Position numbers and translations under genes: made by a program. The notes below the pieces were generated by a model. The model worked only from the letters and a program-made list of their open reading frames with translations, had not been told where the DNA came from and did no database searches. Shown piece after piece: positions 1 to 7,505 of a stretch of DNA of 9,146 bases (its first letter is position 1; each line of letters starts with the position of its first letter). The stretch spans positions 1 to 9,146 of the forward strand of contig CAVIKO010000072.1 in assembly GCA_963643035.1 (NCBI GenBank). The letters run 5' to 3'. The DNA is from UMGS1696 sp963643035 (lineage in GTDB: Bacteria; Bacillota; Clostridia; Oscillospirales; CAG-272).

Positions 1-483
1 GTTCTGAACGACCCGGATACCCTTGACGAAACGGAAAAGTCCAAAGCGTACAGGGAAAATCACCCGTATCTCGAAGGGAAAACAAGAGCGGCGCGATCTG
101 TTTTGATTACCAAAAAGGTGAACGGGACATACTATGTTGTCGAAGCTGTTCCCAATTCCGATAGAAATGCCGCATTCATCGTATCAGCGTACATGAACAA
201 AAAAGGAGTGATCTCAACCACGGATAACTCCTTAGCGTCCCCCGCGCAAACGTCCGCTGGCAACAATGTCAATACATTGTCTGAAAATCAGACCCCAGCC
301 ACGATCCCCGATCACTCTGACACAAGTATAGCAGAAAAAGAGGAAAATGTCAACACAAAATCTCCATCTTCCGGTAGCTACAGGTGTGTGCTACGAGAAA
401 GGAAATGCGGATACCGTGAAAAATTCACGTCTCCCGCCTTTCCTTTTCCGCACGTTCATGTTATAATAAAAATAGTGCAGTAA
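1..483 (+). CDS. 3' end of phage MuF/polyvalent-type protein with barnase/RelE-like nuclease-like C-terminus (partial, likely frameshifted)
   Basis: The reading frame is already open at base 1, so the gene starts outside the window; an internal ATG does not exist before the family-like segment (an ATT at 103 is not a convincing start). Residues about 39-66 of the visible part contain GTYYVVEAVP followed by AFIVSAYMNKKG. This pattern resembles the C-terminal region of Firmicutes prophage head-morphogenesis (MuF) and large polyvalent proteins, where a small barnase/EndoU/RelE-like nuclease fold is described. That assignment is pattern recognition, not a search. A low-complexity Ser/Thr/Asn/Pro-rich linker follows. 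The last 40 or so residues (after base 360) are Cys/Arg-rich, unlike the rest, and the frame runs through a hairpin and through the ispG promoter. They are probably not native protein. A lost base near 361 would explain this: the neighbouring frame stops at TAG 375-377. Nuclease activity is not shown. Confidence 0.5.
   Translation, partial: VLNDPDTLDETEKSKAYRENHPYLEGKTRAARSVLITKKVNGTYYVVEAVPNSDRNAAFIVSAYMNKKGVISTTDNSLASPAQTSAGNNVNTLSENQTPATIPDHSDTSIAEKEENVNTKSPSSGSYRCVLRERKCGYREKFTSPAFPFPHVHVIIKIVQ
398..446. repeat. Compound stem-loop between the phage-like gene and ispG
   Basis: Bases 398-410 pair with 434-446 at 12 of 13 positions (one T/C mismatch at 406/438). A 4x4 internal loop follows, then the perfect palindrome CGTGAAAAATTCACG at 415-429 forms a 6-bp inner stem with an AAA loop. 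The 3' arm is pyrimidine-rich (CCTTTCCTTTT), so it may act as a weak terminator for the upstream gene. There is no separate U-tract after the stem, so this role is uncertain. A smaller inverted repeat, GTAGC(374-378)/GCTAC(390-394), lies just before it. Confidence 0.55.
459..467 (+). promoter_or_regulatory. Promoter of ispG-polC (extended -10)
   Basis: TGTTATAAT at 459-467 is a perfect extended -10 element (TGn plus TATAAT 462-467). At the 17-bp spacing the -35 position (439-444, TTTCCT) is poor, as is common for extended -10 promoters. Transcription would start near 474, giving a leader of about 27 bases before the ispG start at 501. The promoter lies inside the nominal tail of the upstream open frame. 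Confidence 0.65.
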
Positions 484-489
484 TAAAAC

Positions 490-496
490 AGGAGAG
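490..496 (+). promoter_or_regulatory. Ribosome binding site of ispG
   Basis: AGGAGAG at 490-496 sits 4-6 bases before the ATG at 501 and fixes that start. Confidence 0.8.
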
Positions 497-500
497 TATC

Positions 501-1589
501 ATGTATCGCAGAATGACCCGCGCCATTCCGGTTGGCAATCGTGCGATCGGCGGAAGCGCCCCCATTACTATTCAATCTATGACCAATTGTCCGGCTGCCG
601 ATTTCGACGGTACAGTTGCACAGATCCGCACATTGGAAAAAGCCGGATGCGACATCGTACGTATGGCGGTACCGCGAGAGGAGGACGCACGGATCTTCAC
701 CTATGCAAAAGAAGCAGGGATTACGGTACCAATGGTTGCCGACATCCATTTCGATTATAAAATCGCGTTGGCATCTCTTCGCTACGGCGCCGACAAGATC
801 CGGATTAATCCAGGCAATATCGGCGCGCCATGGAAGGTAGAAGAGGTCGCACATGCCTGTAAGTCTGCCGGAATTCCCATACGGATCGGTGTCAACAGCG
901 GTTCGCTTGATAAAAGGCTGCTTGAAAAATACGGTTCTCCCACGGCGGAAGCACTTGCGGAATCGGCACTGACACAGGCGGAGGAGCTTGAAAAATACGG
1001 CTTTTCCGATATTGTGTTGTCGATTAAATCCTCGTCGGTTCACAAAATGATAGCCGCATGCAGAATCGTCGCCAGAGAAAGCGAGTATCCGCTCCATCTC
1101 GGCGTGACAGAAGCAGGTGACGCGTATTCGGGATTGGTCAAGAATGCCATTGGGATCGGTTCGCTCCTTGCGGAGGGGATAGGTGACACCATCCGCGTAT
1201 CCCTGACCGCTGATGTGCGGGAGGAGGTACGTGCGGCACGGGAGATTCTGCAAAGCCTCGGACTTTATGAAAAGGGTGGGATCGACGTGATTTCCTGCCC
1301 TACCTGCGGACGAACCGCCATCGGACTGATCGCACTCCATGATGCATGCAAAAAACGGCTGAAGGAAATTGATACGCATGGAAAAGTCTATCATGTGGCA
1401 ATTATGGGTTGTGCGGTCAACGGTCCGGGAGAAGCGCGTGAGGCGGATTTTGGGATCGCAGGTGGTGACGGTTGTGGGATCGTGTTCCGTCATGGCAAAA
1501 TCGTCTGTAAGGTACCTGAGGACAACCTGATCGATACATTGACTGCTATGATAGAGGAAGAAATCGTAAAGGACAATCGGAATGAGTGA
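501..1589 (+). CDS. ispG: 4-hydroxy-3-methylbut-2-enyl diphosphate synthase (flavodoxin), IspG/GcpE
   Basis: This 362-residue iron-sulfur enzyme catalyses the penultimate MEP-pathway step: reductive ring opening of methylerythritol cyclodiphosphate to HMBPP in the cytoplasm, with electrons from flavodoxin or ferredoxin. The N-terminal TIM-barrel part shows TIQSMTN (about 23-29), a VRMAVP segment, VADIHFDYKIAL and IRINPGNIG. The C-terminal domain carries the [4Fe-4S] ligands: Cys266 and Cys269 in SCPTCGRT, Cys304 in MGCAVNGPGE, and Glu311. These match the spacing of E. coli Cys270, Cys273, Cys305 and Glu312 apart from a 3-residue insertion before the third Cys. The length is normal for the short bacterial form. 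The start has a good AGGAG site. Its last 8 bases overlap polC, so the two genes are probably cotranscribed and translationally coupled. No key residue is missing. Confidence 0.97.
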   Translation: MYRRMTRAIPVGNRAIGGSAPITIQSMTNCPAADFDGTVAQIRTLEKAGCDIVRMAVPREEDARIFTYAKEAGITVPMVADIHFDYKIALASLRYGADKIRINPGNIGAPWKVEEVAHACKSAGIPIRIGVNSGSLDKRLLEKYGSPTAEALAESALTQAEELEKYGFSDIVLSIKSSSVHKMIAACRIVARESEYPLHLGVTEAGDAYSGLVKNAIGIGSLLAEGIGDTIRVSLTADVREEVRAAREILQSLGLYEKGGIDVISCPTCGRTAIGLIALHDACKKRLKEIDTHGKVYHVAIMGCAVNGPGEAREADFGIAGGDGCGIVFRHGKIVCKVPEDNLIDTLTAMIEEEIVKDNRNE

Positions 1590-4500
1590 ACAGAAAAAAG
1601 AGCGGAAACTGGGGGAAATCTTCAAGCGTATGATTCCGCTCGGCATACAGAAGGAATTTTTCGACGACGCAAGCGACATTACGGTGCGATTGGACAGAGA
1701 GCGGCGTCTGATGGAGGTACATTGTCATCTGCCGAAGCTGTACCGGAAAAAGGACATATACGAGTTGGAGACAGCAATCGCGGAAACCTATGAATTGGCG
1801 CAGATCCGCATTTTCACGCATTACGAAGAGGGATTGTTTTCAGAAGCGTATATGCCGGAAATTTTTGCGGAGGCTGCACGGGTCGGCGTGGTGATCAACG
1901 GCTTTTTCAACCGTTACACACTCCGTTGGGAGGACGATCCGCGAAAGCTGTTCATCGAGATCCCATTCACGCATGGCGGCATCACTCTGCTCGATCTGGC
2001 ACGCACCGGAGAGGTGATTTCCGGGATTCTCCACAGTGAATTCGGCATATTCTGCCATGTCACGGTGTGCCAATCTGCCGACGCGCAGAGCGAGTACCAA
2101 AACTATATGCAGGGACAGCTCGAAAGCCTCCGTTCGCAGTCTGCACTGATTGTGGAGGAAGCAAGGCGACTGGAGGAGGAAGCGGCAAAACAGCAGGAAA
2201 TGGGTGAAAAGACGGTGTCGACAGAAGAAAAGGAAAAACCATCCCTACCGCGCGTGGCATCCCTCTTTGTCGGCTCAGACACTGTGAAAACTGTAGAAGA
2301 AGGCATCTTGCGTGCAGGGAAATATACCTTTGATGTGCGGGAACCAAATGTGGTGTTCGGTGAAGCGTTTTCGTGTGATGTTGCCATTCCACTTCGTGCG
2401 ATCACAGGAATCATGCGGAGCGCAGTGATTCTGTGTGAAGTGTTTGACATACAGAATAAGGACACACGTAAGGGAGACAAGACGGTCATCACCATCTCTG
2501 TCACCGACCGGGATGCCTCCCTATACATCAAAGTGACTGTGCCGATTGAGCAGACCGAGGAAACAATGGCACTGTGGGGCAAGGGTAAACGATATGCGGT
2601 GCGCGGTGCGATCAAAAAGGATAATTTCGACGGCGAGCTATACATGCAGTACACGGATATTATGCAGGTAAAACCCGTATTGCGGATGGATAATGCATCG
2701 GAAAAACGGGTGGAGCTCCATTTGCACACGTGCATGTCTGCCATGGACGCAATCACAAAAGCAGATGAGGTCGTGAAAACAGCGCATCGCTGGGGACATA
2801 AGGCAGTGGCGATTACAGATCACGGCAATCTGCAATCGTTTCCCGTCGCCATGCTGACGGCGGAGGCACTGAACAACGAGATTAAAATTCTCTACGGTGT
2901 GGAGGCATACTACGTGGATGATACATTCCGTGCGGCGTATCGCGGCGAAGATGTGTCCTTCCACGATGAGTTTATCGTATTCGACATCGAGACGACCGGA
3001 TTATCCGCTGTCAGTTGCAAAATCACGGAAATCGGTGCGGTACGGGTGAAGGACGGCGAAATTCTGGAACGATACAACCGATTTGTCAACCCGGGTGTAC
3101 CGATTCCGCAAAATATTGTGGAACTGACCGGCATCACGGACGAAATGGTAGCCGAAGCGCCATCGATTTCCGAGGTGCTGCCCGATTTTTTCAATTTTAT
3201 CGGGAATAGACTTCTCGTCGCACACAATGCCGTGTTCGATACAGGATTTATTCGCGCGGCGGCGGAGCAGTGCGGTCTTCCGTTTGACAATCCATATCTC
3301 GATACCGTTGCCATGTCTCGGTATATGAATCCGGATTTAAAAAATCACAAACTCGACACACTGGCAAAACACTACGATCTTGGCGATTTTAATCACCACC
3401 GTGCCTCGGACGATGCGGAAATGCTTGCGAAGATTTTCTTCTGTATGCTGCGGCGATTGGAGGAGGAGGGAATATCTGACATTGGCAGAATGAGCTATGC
3501 CATGAGCGAAAAGGCAGATCCGTTGAAGCTGAAAACCTACCATCAGATTATCCTCGTAAAGAATCAGACCGGGCTAAAGAACCTCTATCGGCTCGTGTCC
3601 GATTCGTATCTCAAATACTATCGCCGCAATCCGAGAATCCCACGCACGAGATTAGAGGAACTGCGTGAGGGACTAATCCTCGGATCTGCCTGTGAAGCTG
3701 GGGAATTGTTTACCGCCATTCGGGAGGGCAGACCGGAATCGGAGCTCATGGAAATCGCAAATTTCTACGATTATCTGGAAATTCAGCCGATCTGCAACAA
3801 CGCTTTTATGCTTGAGCAGGGTATGGTCAAGGACGAGGAGGAGCTTCGGCAGCTCAATCGGCGGATCGTGGAATTGGGTCGAAAATGTGGCAAACCGGTT
3901 TGCGCTACCTGCGATGCGCATTACCTCAATCCGGAGGACGAAATCTACCGCCGTATCATTCTGTCCGGTCTGAAATTCAAGGATGCCGATCGCGAAACGA
4001 AGCTCTTTTACCGTACGACAGAGGAAATGCTCGAAGAATTTGCGTATCTCGGAGAGGAGACGGCACGTGAGGTCGTCATCACGAATCCAAATAAGATCGC
4101 CGATATGATCGAGGTGGTTCGCCCAATCCCGAAAGGAAACTATCCGCCGCACATCGATGGAGCTGAGGAAGAGTTGACTACCAAGTGCCATTCGCTCGCC
4201 AAGGAACTGTATGGCGATCCGCTGCCGGAGATTGTATCCGCCCGCCTGGAGCGGGAACTCGATTCCATCATTAAAAACGGTTTTGCTATTATGTACATCA
4301 TCGCCCGGAAGCTCGTGGAAAACAGCGAGAGCAAGGGATATCAGGTCGGCTCCCGCGGATCGGTCGGTTCTTCTTTTGCGGCGACGATGGCAGGCATCAC
4401 CCGTGTCAATCCGCTTCCACCGCATTACCGTTGTCCGAAATGCCGCTATACGGAATTTCATGAGGGAGGGGAATGGGGATCGGGATTCGATATGCCCCCG

Positions 4501-6024
4501 AAGGATTGCCCGAATTGCGGTACCCGGCTTGTGCAGGATGGTCACGACATCCCGTTTGAGACGTTTCTCGGGTTCAAGGGAGACAAGACGCCTGATATCG
4601 ACCTAAACTTTTCCGGAGACGTACAGGCCGATGCGCATCGTTTTACGGAAGTCCTGTTTGGTCACGGCAAAGCGTTTAAGGCAGGCACGATCGGTACCCT
4701 CGCGGACAAAACGGCATACGGCTTTGCGATCCATTATCTGGAGGACAAGGGCATTTCTGTCAACCGTGCAGAGATCGACCGATTGGTGTTCGGCTGTCTT
4801 GGTGTCAAACGCACAACTGGACAGCATCCGGGCGGTATTATCGTTGTGCCGCAGGAATATGAGATTTACGATTTCTCACCGGTACAGCATCCGGCAGACG
4901 ACCCGAATTCCGACATTATTACGACCCATTTTGAATTCAAATACCTGCACGACACGATTTTGAAGCTCGACATCCTTGGCCACGATATTCCGACAAAATA
5001 TAAGCGATTGGAAGAATATTCCGGTACCAGCGTCCTCGATGTACCAATGGGCGATCCGGCTGTTTATAAGAGTTTCACATCCACGGAGCCGATTGGCGTG
5101 ACCCCAGAGCAGATCGACAGCAAAACCGCCACCCTTGGTCTACCGGAGATGGGGACCCGCTTCATCCGTGGGGTTCTCATGGACGCGCAACCGAAGAATT
5201 TTACAGATTTGCTGCAGATTTCTGGGCTGACGCACGGTACGGGTTGCTGGCTCGGCAACGCACAGGATCTCATCAACAACAAGATTTGTACGATTTCTGA
5301 TGTAATTGGATGCCGTGACGACATCATGATGACGCTTATCCACAAATACCACATGGAAAAGAGTCTGTCGTTTAAAATTATGGAGTTTGTGCGGAAGAAC
5401 AAAAAAGGCGTTACGATCCCAGAGGATATGGTGAAGGCGATGCTTGAAAACGATGTGCCGCAGTGGTATATCGATTCGCTCCAAAAAATCCGCTACATGT
5501 TTCCCAAAGCGCATGCCGCCGCCTATGTCATCGACGCGATCCGACTGATGTGGTACAAGATCTATTATCCTGTCGCATTCTATGCAGCGTATTTTTCTGC
5601 GGCACCGGACGGCTTTGATGGCGAGATCGTCATGGGCGGAAAGGATCATGTCAGGGAGGTTCTGACCGATCTGAACCGCCGTAAAAACGAAATCAGCCAG
5701 AAAGAAGCCGATGTCGCCGACGCCCTGATGCTCGTCAACGAGTATTACCAGCGCGGATACGAATTTCTGTCCGTCGATGTCCGCAAGTCCCACGCAACCA
5801 AGTACCTGCCGGAGAACGGAAAGATCCGTCTGCCGTTCACATCCCTGCCGGGACTGGGGCAGACCGCCGCGGAGAACATCATGGCGGCCCGTGACGCGCA
5901 TGAGATCTACTCGATTGAACAACTCCAAAACGACTCCAAAATGTCGAAAACGGTACTCGACATCTTAGAACGAAACGGTGCGCTACAGGGTATCTCGAAA
6001 ACGAATCAGCTCTCGCTCTTTTGA
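1582..6024 (+). CDS. polC: DNA polymerase III alpha subunit, Gram-positive PolC type, with 3'-5' exonuclease
   Basis: This 1480-residue replicative polymerase (B. subtilis PolC has 1437) extends DNA and proofreads at the replisome. Visible order: N-terminal domain (1-165); charged probable coiled coil (about 170-222); OB-fold region (about 225-370); first PHP part with VELHLHT (377-383) and ITDHGN (His414). Inserted there is a DEDDh exonuclease: DIETTG (Asp468, Glu470), VAHNAVFD (Asp553), HRASDD (His606, Asp611). The PHP domain resumes with DAH (778-780). The polymerase core has GSRGSVGSS (from 923), a four-Cys zinc site (951, 954, 976, 979), and the catalytic aspartates Asp1005 and Asp1007 in PDIDLNFS. 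Near the C-terminus are MFPKAHAAAYV, a helix-hairpin-helix LPGLGQTAAENI (about 1423), and the terminal QLSLF, a beta-clamp binding motif. The ATG at 1582 overlaps ispG; AAAGGA at 1568-1573 is its ribosome site. All catalytic motifs are intact. Confidence 0.98.
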   Translation: MSEQKKERKLGEIFKRMIPLGIQKEFFDDASDITVRLDRERRLMEVHCHLPKLYRKKDIYELETAIAETYELAQIRIFTHYEEGLFSEAYMPEIFAEAARVGVVINGFFNRYTLRWEDDPRKLFIEIPFTHGGITLLDLARTGEVISGILHSEFGIFCHVTVCQSADAQSEYQNYMQGQLESLRSQSALIVEEARRLEEEAAKQQEMGEKTVSTEEKEKPSLPRVASLFVGSDTVKTVEEGILRAGKYTFDVREPNVVFGEAFSCDVAIPLRAITGIMRSAVILCEVFDIQNKDTRKGDKTVITISVTDRDASLYIKVTVPIEQTEETMALWGKGKRYAVRGAIKKDNFDGELYMQYTDIMQVKPVLRMDNASEKRVELHLHTCMSAMDAITKADEVVKTAHRWGHKAVAITDHGNLQSFPVAMLTAEALNNEIKILYGVEAYYVDDTFRAAYRGEDVSFHDEFIVFDIETTGLSAVSCKITEIGAVRVKDGEILERYNRFVNPGVPIPQNIVELTGITDEMVAEAPSISEVLPDFFNFIGNRLLVAHNAVFDTGFIRAAAEQCGLPFDNPYLDTVAMSRYMNPDLKNHKLDTLAKHYDLGDFNHHRASDDAEMLAKIFFCMLRRLEEEGISDIGRMSYAMSEKADPLKLKTYHQIILVKNQTGLKNLYRLVSDSYLKYYRRNPRIPRTRLEELREGLILGSACEAGELFTAIREGRPESELMEIANFYDYLEIQPICNNAFMLEQGMVKDEEELRQLNRRIVELGRKCGKPVCATCDAHYLNPEDEIYRRIILSGLKFKDADRETKLFYRTTEEMLEEFAYLGEETAREVVITNPNKIADMIEVVRPIPKGNYPPHIDGAEEELTTKCHSLAKELYGDPLPEIVSARLERELDSIIKNGFAIMYIIARKLVENSESKGYQVGSRGSVGSSFAATMAGITRVNPLPPHYRCPKCRYTEFHEGGEWGSGFDMPPKDCPNCGTRLVQDGHDIPFETFLGFKGDKTPDIDLNFSGDVQADAHRFTEVLFGHGKAFKAGTIGTLADKTAYGFAIHYLEDKGISVNRAEIDRLVFGCLGVKRTTGQHPGGIIVVPQEYEIYDFSPVQHPADDPNSDIITTHFEFKYLHDTILKLDILGHDIPTKYKRLEEYSGTSVLDVPMGDPAVYKSFTSTEPIGVTPEQIDSKTATLGLPEMGTRFIRGVLMDAQPKNFTDLLQISGLTHGTGCWLGNAQDLINNKICTISDVIGCRDDIMMTLIHKYHMEKSLSFKIMEFVRKNKKGVTIPEDMVKAMLENDVPQWYIDSLQKIRYMFPKAHAAAYVIDAIRLMWYKIYYPVAFYAAYFSAAPDGFDGEIVMGGKDHVREVLTDLNRRKNEISQKEADVADALMLVNEYYQRGYEFLSVDVRKSHATKYLPENGKIRLPFTSLPGLGQTAAENIMAARDAHEIYSIEQLQNDSKMSKTVLDILERNGALQGISKTNQLSLF

Positions 6025-6300
6025 TCCCACAACAGGATAACATAGTCTTGTAGAAAAAAGATTCTCCCATCTCCTCATATACTGCCGTTCTGCCGCATAC
6101 AGTAGGACAGACAAGGCGTATACCGTAGGATGCACGCGGAAAAATCGGTGAAACGCTTTCGAAAATCATCAACGACGGTGCATCGGGATTGGTGTACATC
6201 ATTTTATGAAACAGAAAACCGCGCATCCACACTGGCAACTTAGCACAGGAAGATACGCGGTTTTGTTCAATTCTGTTTGGACGATACGGGGATGCGCTGC
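6025..6300. other. Convergent intergenic region polC / rhaD
   Basis: These 276 bases separate the ends of polC (+) and rhaD (-). Apart from the terminator at 6215-6264 I see only a weak 7-bp inverted repeat, GATGCAC(6129-6135)/GTGCATC(6178-6184). A minus-strand frame starting near 6238 stays open across this stretch and into polC, but it has no ribosome site and no motif I recognise. I therefore see no gene here. Confidence 0.6.
6215..6264. terminator. Probable bidirectional terminator between polC and rhaD
   Basis: AAAACCGCG (6215-6223) and CGCGGTTTT (6256-6264) form a perfect 9-bp inverted repeat; after one mismatch ATC/GAT adds 3 more pairs. The loop is long (about 24-32 bases). The A/T-rich arm bases give a U-run in the transcript from either strand, followed by further T-rich sequence on both sides. 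The position between convergent genes fits termination of both polC and rhaD. Confidence 0.6.
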
Positions 6301-7122
6301 TTAGTCTAAGAATTCTTCATTGAGCTGAATGTGGAAGTCTCTTGCGATGGCACGGAGATTGTCGTCAGAAATCGTCTGACGGATGCCCTGACCGCAGGAC
6401 ATAGCACGAATATAGATGTCAGCGGACTTTTCAATGGTGTGCATCAGACCGAACGTGGTATCGTAATCAGGACCGGAGCAGAATAGACCATGATGTGCCC
6501 AGACCACTGCGTCGAATTTCTTCATCAATTCACTGGTGGCAACGGCGATTTCCGGTCCGCCCGGCACCATCCACGGCACAACGCCTACGCCGTCCGGGAA
6601 TACAACGGGGCATTCCGTCGCACTCTTCCAGAGGGTTCTTGTGAAGTCACGCGCCGTCAGCGGAAGTACATAGGTCAGAGCGATGAGAGACGTGGTGTGT
6701 GCGTGATAGATAACGCGGTAGTTGTCTCCCTTGTACGCTTTCTTGACAGAGTGATTCAGGAAGTGGCTCGGAAATTCACTCGTCGGACGACCGCCAAGTT
6801 CCAAACCCCATACAATACGCCAGCTGTCACCTGCTTCATTGATCTCAACGATGCACAGCGTGTTCTGCGGCTCCAGAATGACATTGCGCATGAACTTGCC
6901 GCTGCCGGTAGAAATGAAGTATTCGCCTGCGAGATTTTCCGCCTTGACGCCCATTGGAACCCAGTCTGTCTTCGGATGGAAATATGCAGCGCATTCCTTA
7001 ACCTCGTATTTGTTCATACGGTAGGTCAGGTTGCCACCATTCCGTTCGTGCCAGCCCTGCAGCAAACCGTCATTGCACATCCGGATAAAGCCCTTCATGA
7101 CTTCAAGATCGAGAATATTCAT
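6301..7122 (-). CDS. rhaD: Rhamnulose-1-phosphate aldolase (class II, zinc-dependent)
   Basis: This 273-residue cytoplasmic enzyme (E. coli RhaD has 274) cleaves L-rhamnulose-1-phosphate to dihydroxyacetone phosphate and L-lactaldehyde. Zinc ligands map one residue below the E. coli ones: Glu116 in GRPTSE, His140 and His142 in YHAHTTS, His211 in WAHHGLF (E. coli Glu117, His141, His143, His212). Catalytic Glu171 corresponds to Glu170 (SATE). HERNGGNLTYR (about 25-35) and STGSGKFMRN (71-80) are phosphate/substrate-loop segments of the family. A longer start at 7137 is possible, but its ATG overlaps the ribosome site GGGAGG, which lies 7 bases before the ATG at 7122; I therefore use 7122. The gene is single here: no rhaA, rhaB or rhamnose regulator is visible. 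The upstream esterase has its own terminator. A related ketose-phosphate aldolase specificity is possible, but the near-complete residue match makes RhaD the best call. Confidence 0.95.
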   Translation of the reverse strand: MNILDLEVMKGFIRMCNDGLLQGWHERNGGNLTYRMNKYEVKECAAYFHPKTDWVPMGVKAENLAGEYFISTGSGKFMRNVILEPQNTLCIVEINEAGDSWRIVWGLELGGRPTSEFPSHFLNHSVKKAYKGDNYRVIYHAHTTSLIALTYVLPLTARDFTRTLWKSATECPVVFPDGVGVVPWMVPGGPEIAVATSELMKKFDAVVWAHHGLFCSGPDYDTTFGLMHTIEKSADIYIRAMSCGQGIRQTISDDNLRAIARDFHIQLNEEFLD

Positions 7123-7127
7123 AGAGT

Positions 7128-7136
7128 AACCTCCCA
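7128..7136 (-). promoter_or_regulatory. Ribosome binding site of rhaD (decides the start)
   Basis: On the minus strand GGGAGGT lies about 7 bases before the ATG at 7122-7120. It overlaps the alternative upstream ATG (7137-7135), which itself has no suitable site. Confidence 0.8.
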
Positions 7137-7193
7137 TTTTTTCAACCGCACATCTTTTCCTGCGGTGATATCTTATTACTGCCTTCTGATGTT

Positions 7194-7222
7194 ATTATAC
7201 AACATTTTGAAGGTCTTGTCGA
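7194..7222 (-). promoter_or_regulatory. Promoter of rhaD with overlapping repeat/dyad operators
   Basis: Minus strand: -35 TCGACA (7222-7217), 17-bp spacer, -10 TATAAT (7199-7194). The start would be near 7187, leaving a leader of about 65 bases. A dyad ATGTT-N7-AACAT (7189-7205) is centred on the -10. The 8-mer TACAACAT (plus strand) occurs at 7198-7205 and again at 7231-7238, 33 bp apart, one copy on the -10 and one just upstream of the -35. This suggests regulation by a DNA-binding protein; which one is unknown. Confidence 0.7.
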
Positions 7223-7314
7223 TAGGAAAATACAACATACTTTCTTGGAATCTGAGAAAAATGTTCGTGAATCTCGACGACATAGGATTGATGATGAGAA
7301 AATGTGAATATGAG

Positions 7315-7345
7315 TATGTGAAATTCACATATCTAACACATGTTA
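7315..7345. repeat. Two adjacent palindromes, candidate distal operator for rhaD
   Basis: TATGTGAAATTCACATA (7315-7331) is a perfect 8+1+8 palindrome. Two bases later TAACA-CA-TGTTA (7334-7345) is a second one. A further half-site ATGTGAA lies at 7302-7308. They are about 130-155 bp upstream of the predicted rhaD start point. The central TGTGA-N3-TCACA has the wrong spacer for a CRP site (N6). Confidence 0.5.
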
Positions 7346-7469
7346 CAGAAAGCAGAGTGATGCTGTATGAACCGTTTTTTGCGTCAGGACTTACACGGGC
7401 GTATGAAATTTCGGAGCAAAACAGCATTCAATCGGCAGTCCCATGAATACAGCAGCGGAAATCGCAAGG

Positions 7470-7505
7470 AAAAAGCGGAGCATCCGGGTAAACGGTTCCT
7501 CCGCT
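7470..7505 (-). terminator. Intrinsic terminator of the SGNH esterase gene
   Basis: On the minus strand AGCGGAG (7505-7499) pairs with CTCCGCT (7480-7474). Inside it, CCG/CGG forms a further short stem. The stem is followed directly by TTTTT (7474-7470). It lies 11 bases after the stop codon of the esterase, so that gene is a separate transcript from rhaD. Confidence 0.85.

Noticed and set aside
456..1679. 407-codon open frame on the minus strand opposite ispG
   Set aside because: It is antisense to an unmistakable ispG, is Cys/Arg/His-rich with no recognisable motif, and spans the ispG/polC boundary; it is a shadow frame.
5140..5928. 262-codon minus-strand frame inside polC
   Set aside because: It is opposite the intact polymerase core with no ribosome site or motif; shadow of polC codon use.
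6148..6160. TGAAACGCTTTCG, resembling a catabolite-responsive (cre) element
   Set aside because: It is one base short of the cre spacing, lies downstream of both neighbouring genes, and so is unlikely to act as a CcpA site.
6025..6238. Minus-strand open frame between polC and rhaD
   Set aside because: Its composition is not absurd, but it has no ribosome site, starts inside the terminator loop, continues antisense into polC, and matches nothing I recognise.
7135..7137. Upstream ATG as the start of rhaD (278 residues)
   Set aside because: It overlaps the ribosome binding site that serves the ATG at 7122, and the shorter protein matches the family's length and start.
7318..7328. TGTGA...TCACA within the 7315-7331 palindrome as a CRP/FNR site
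   Set aside because: The half-sites are 3 bases apart rather than the 6 of a CRP site, and CRP control of this kind is not expected in Clostridia.
6490..7446. 318-codon plus-strand frame covering rhaD and its upstream region
   Set aside because: It is antisense to rhaD, whose zinc ligands and length match the family; the part beyond rhaD lies in a control region without protein-like features.
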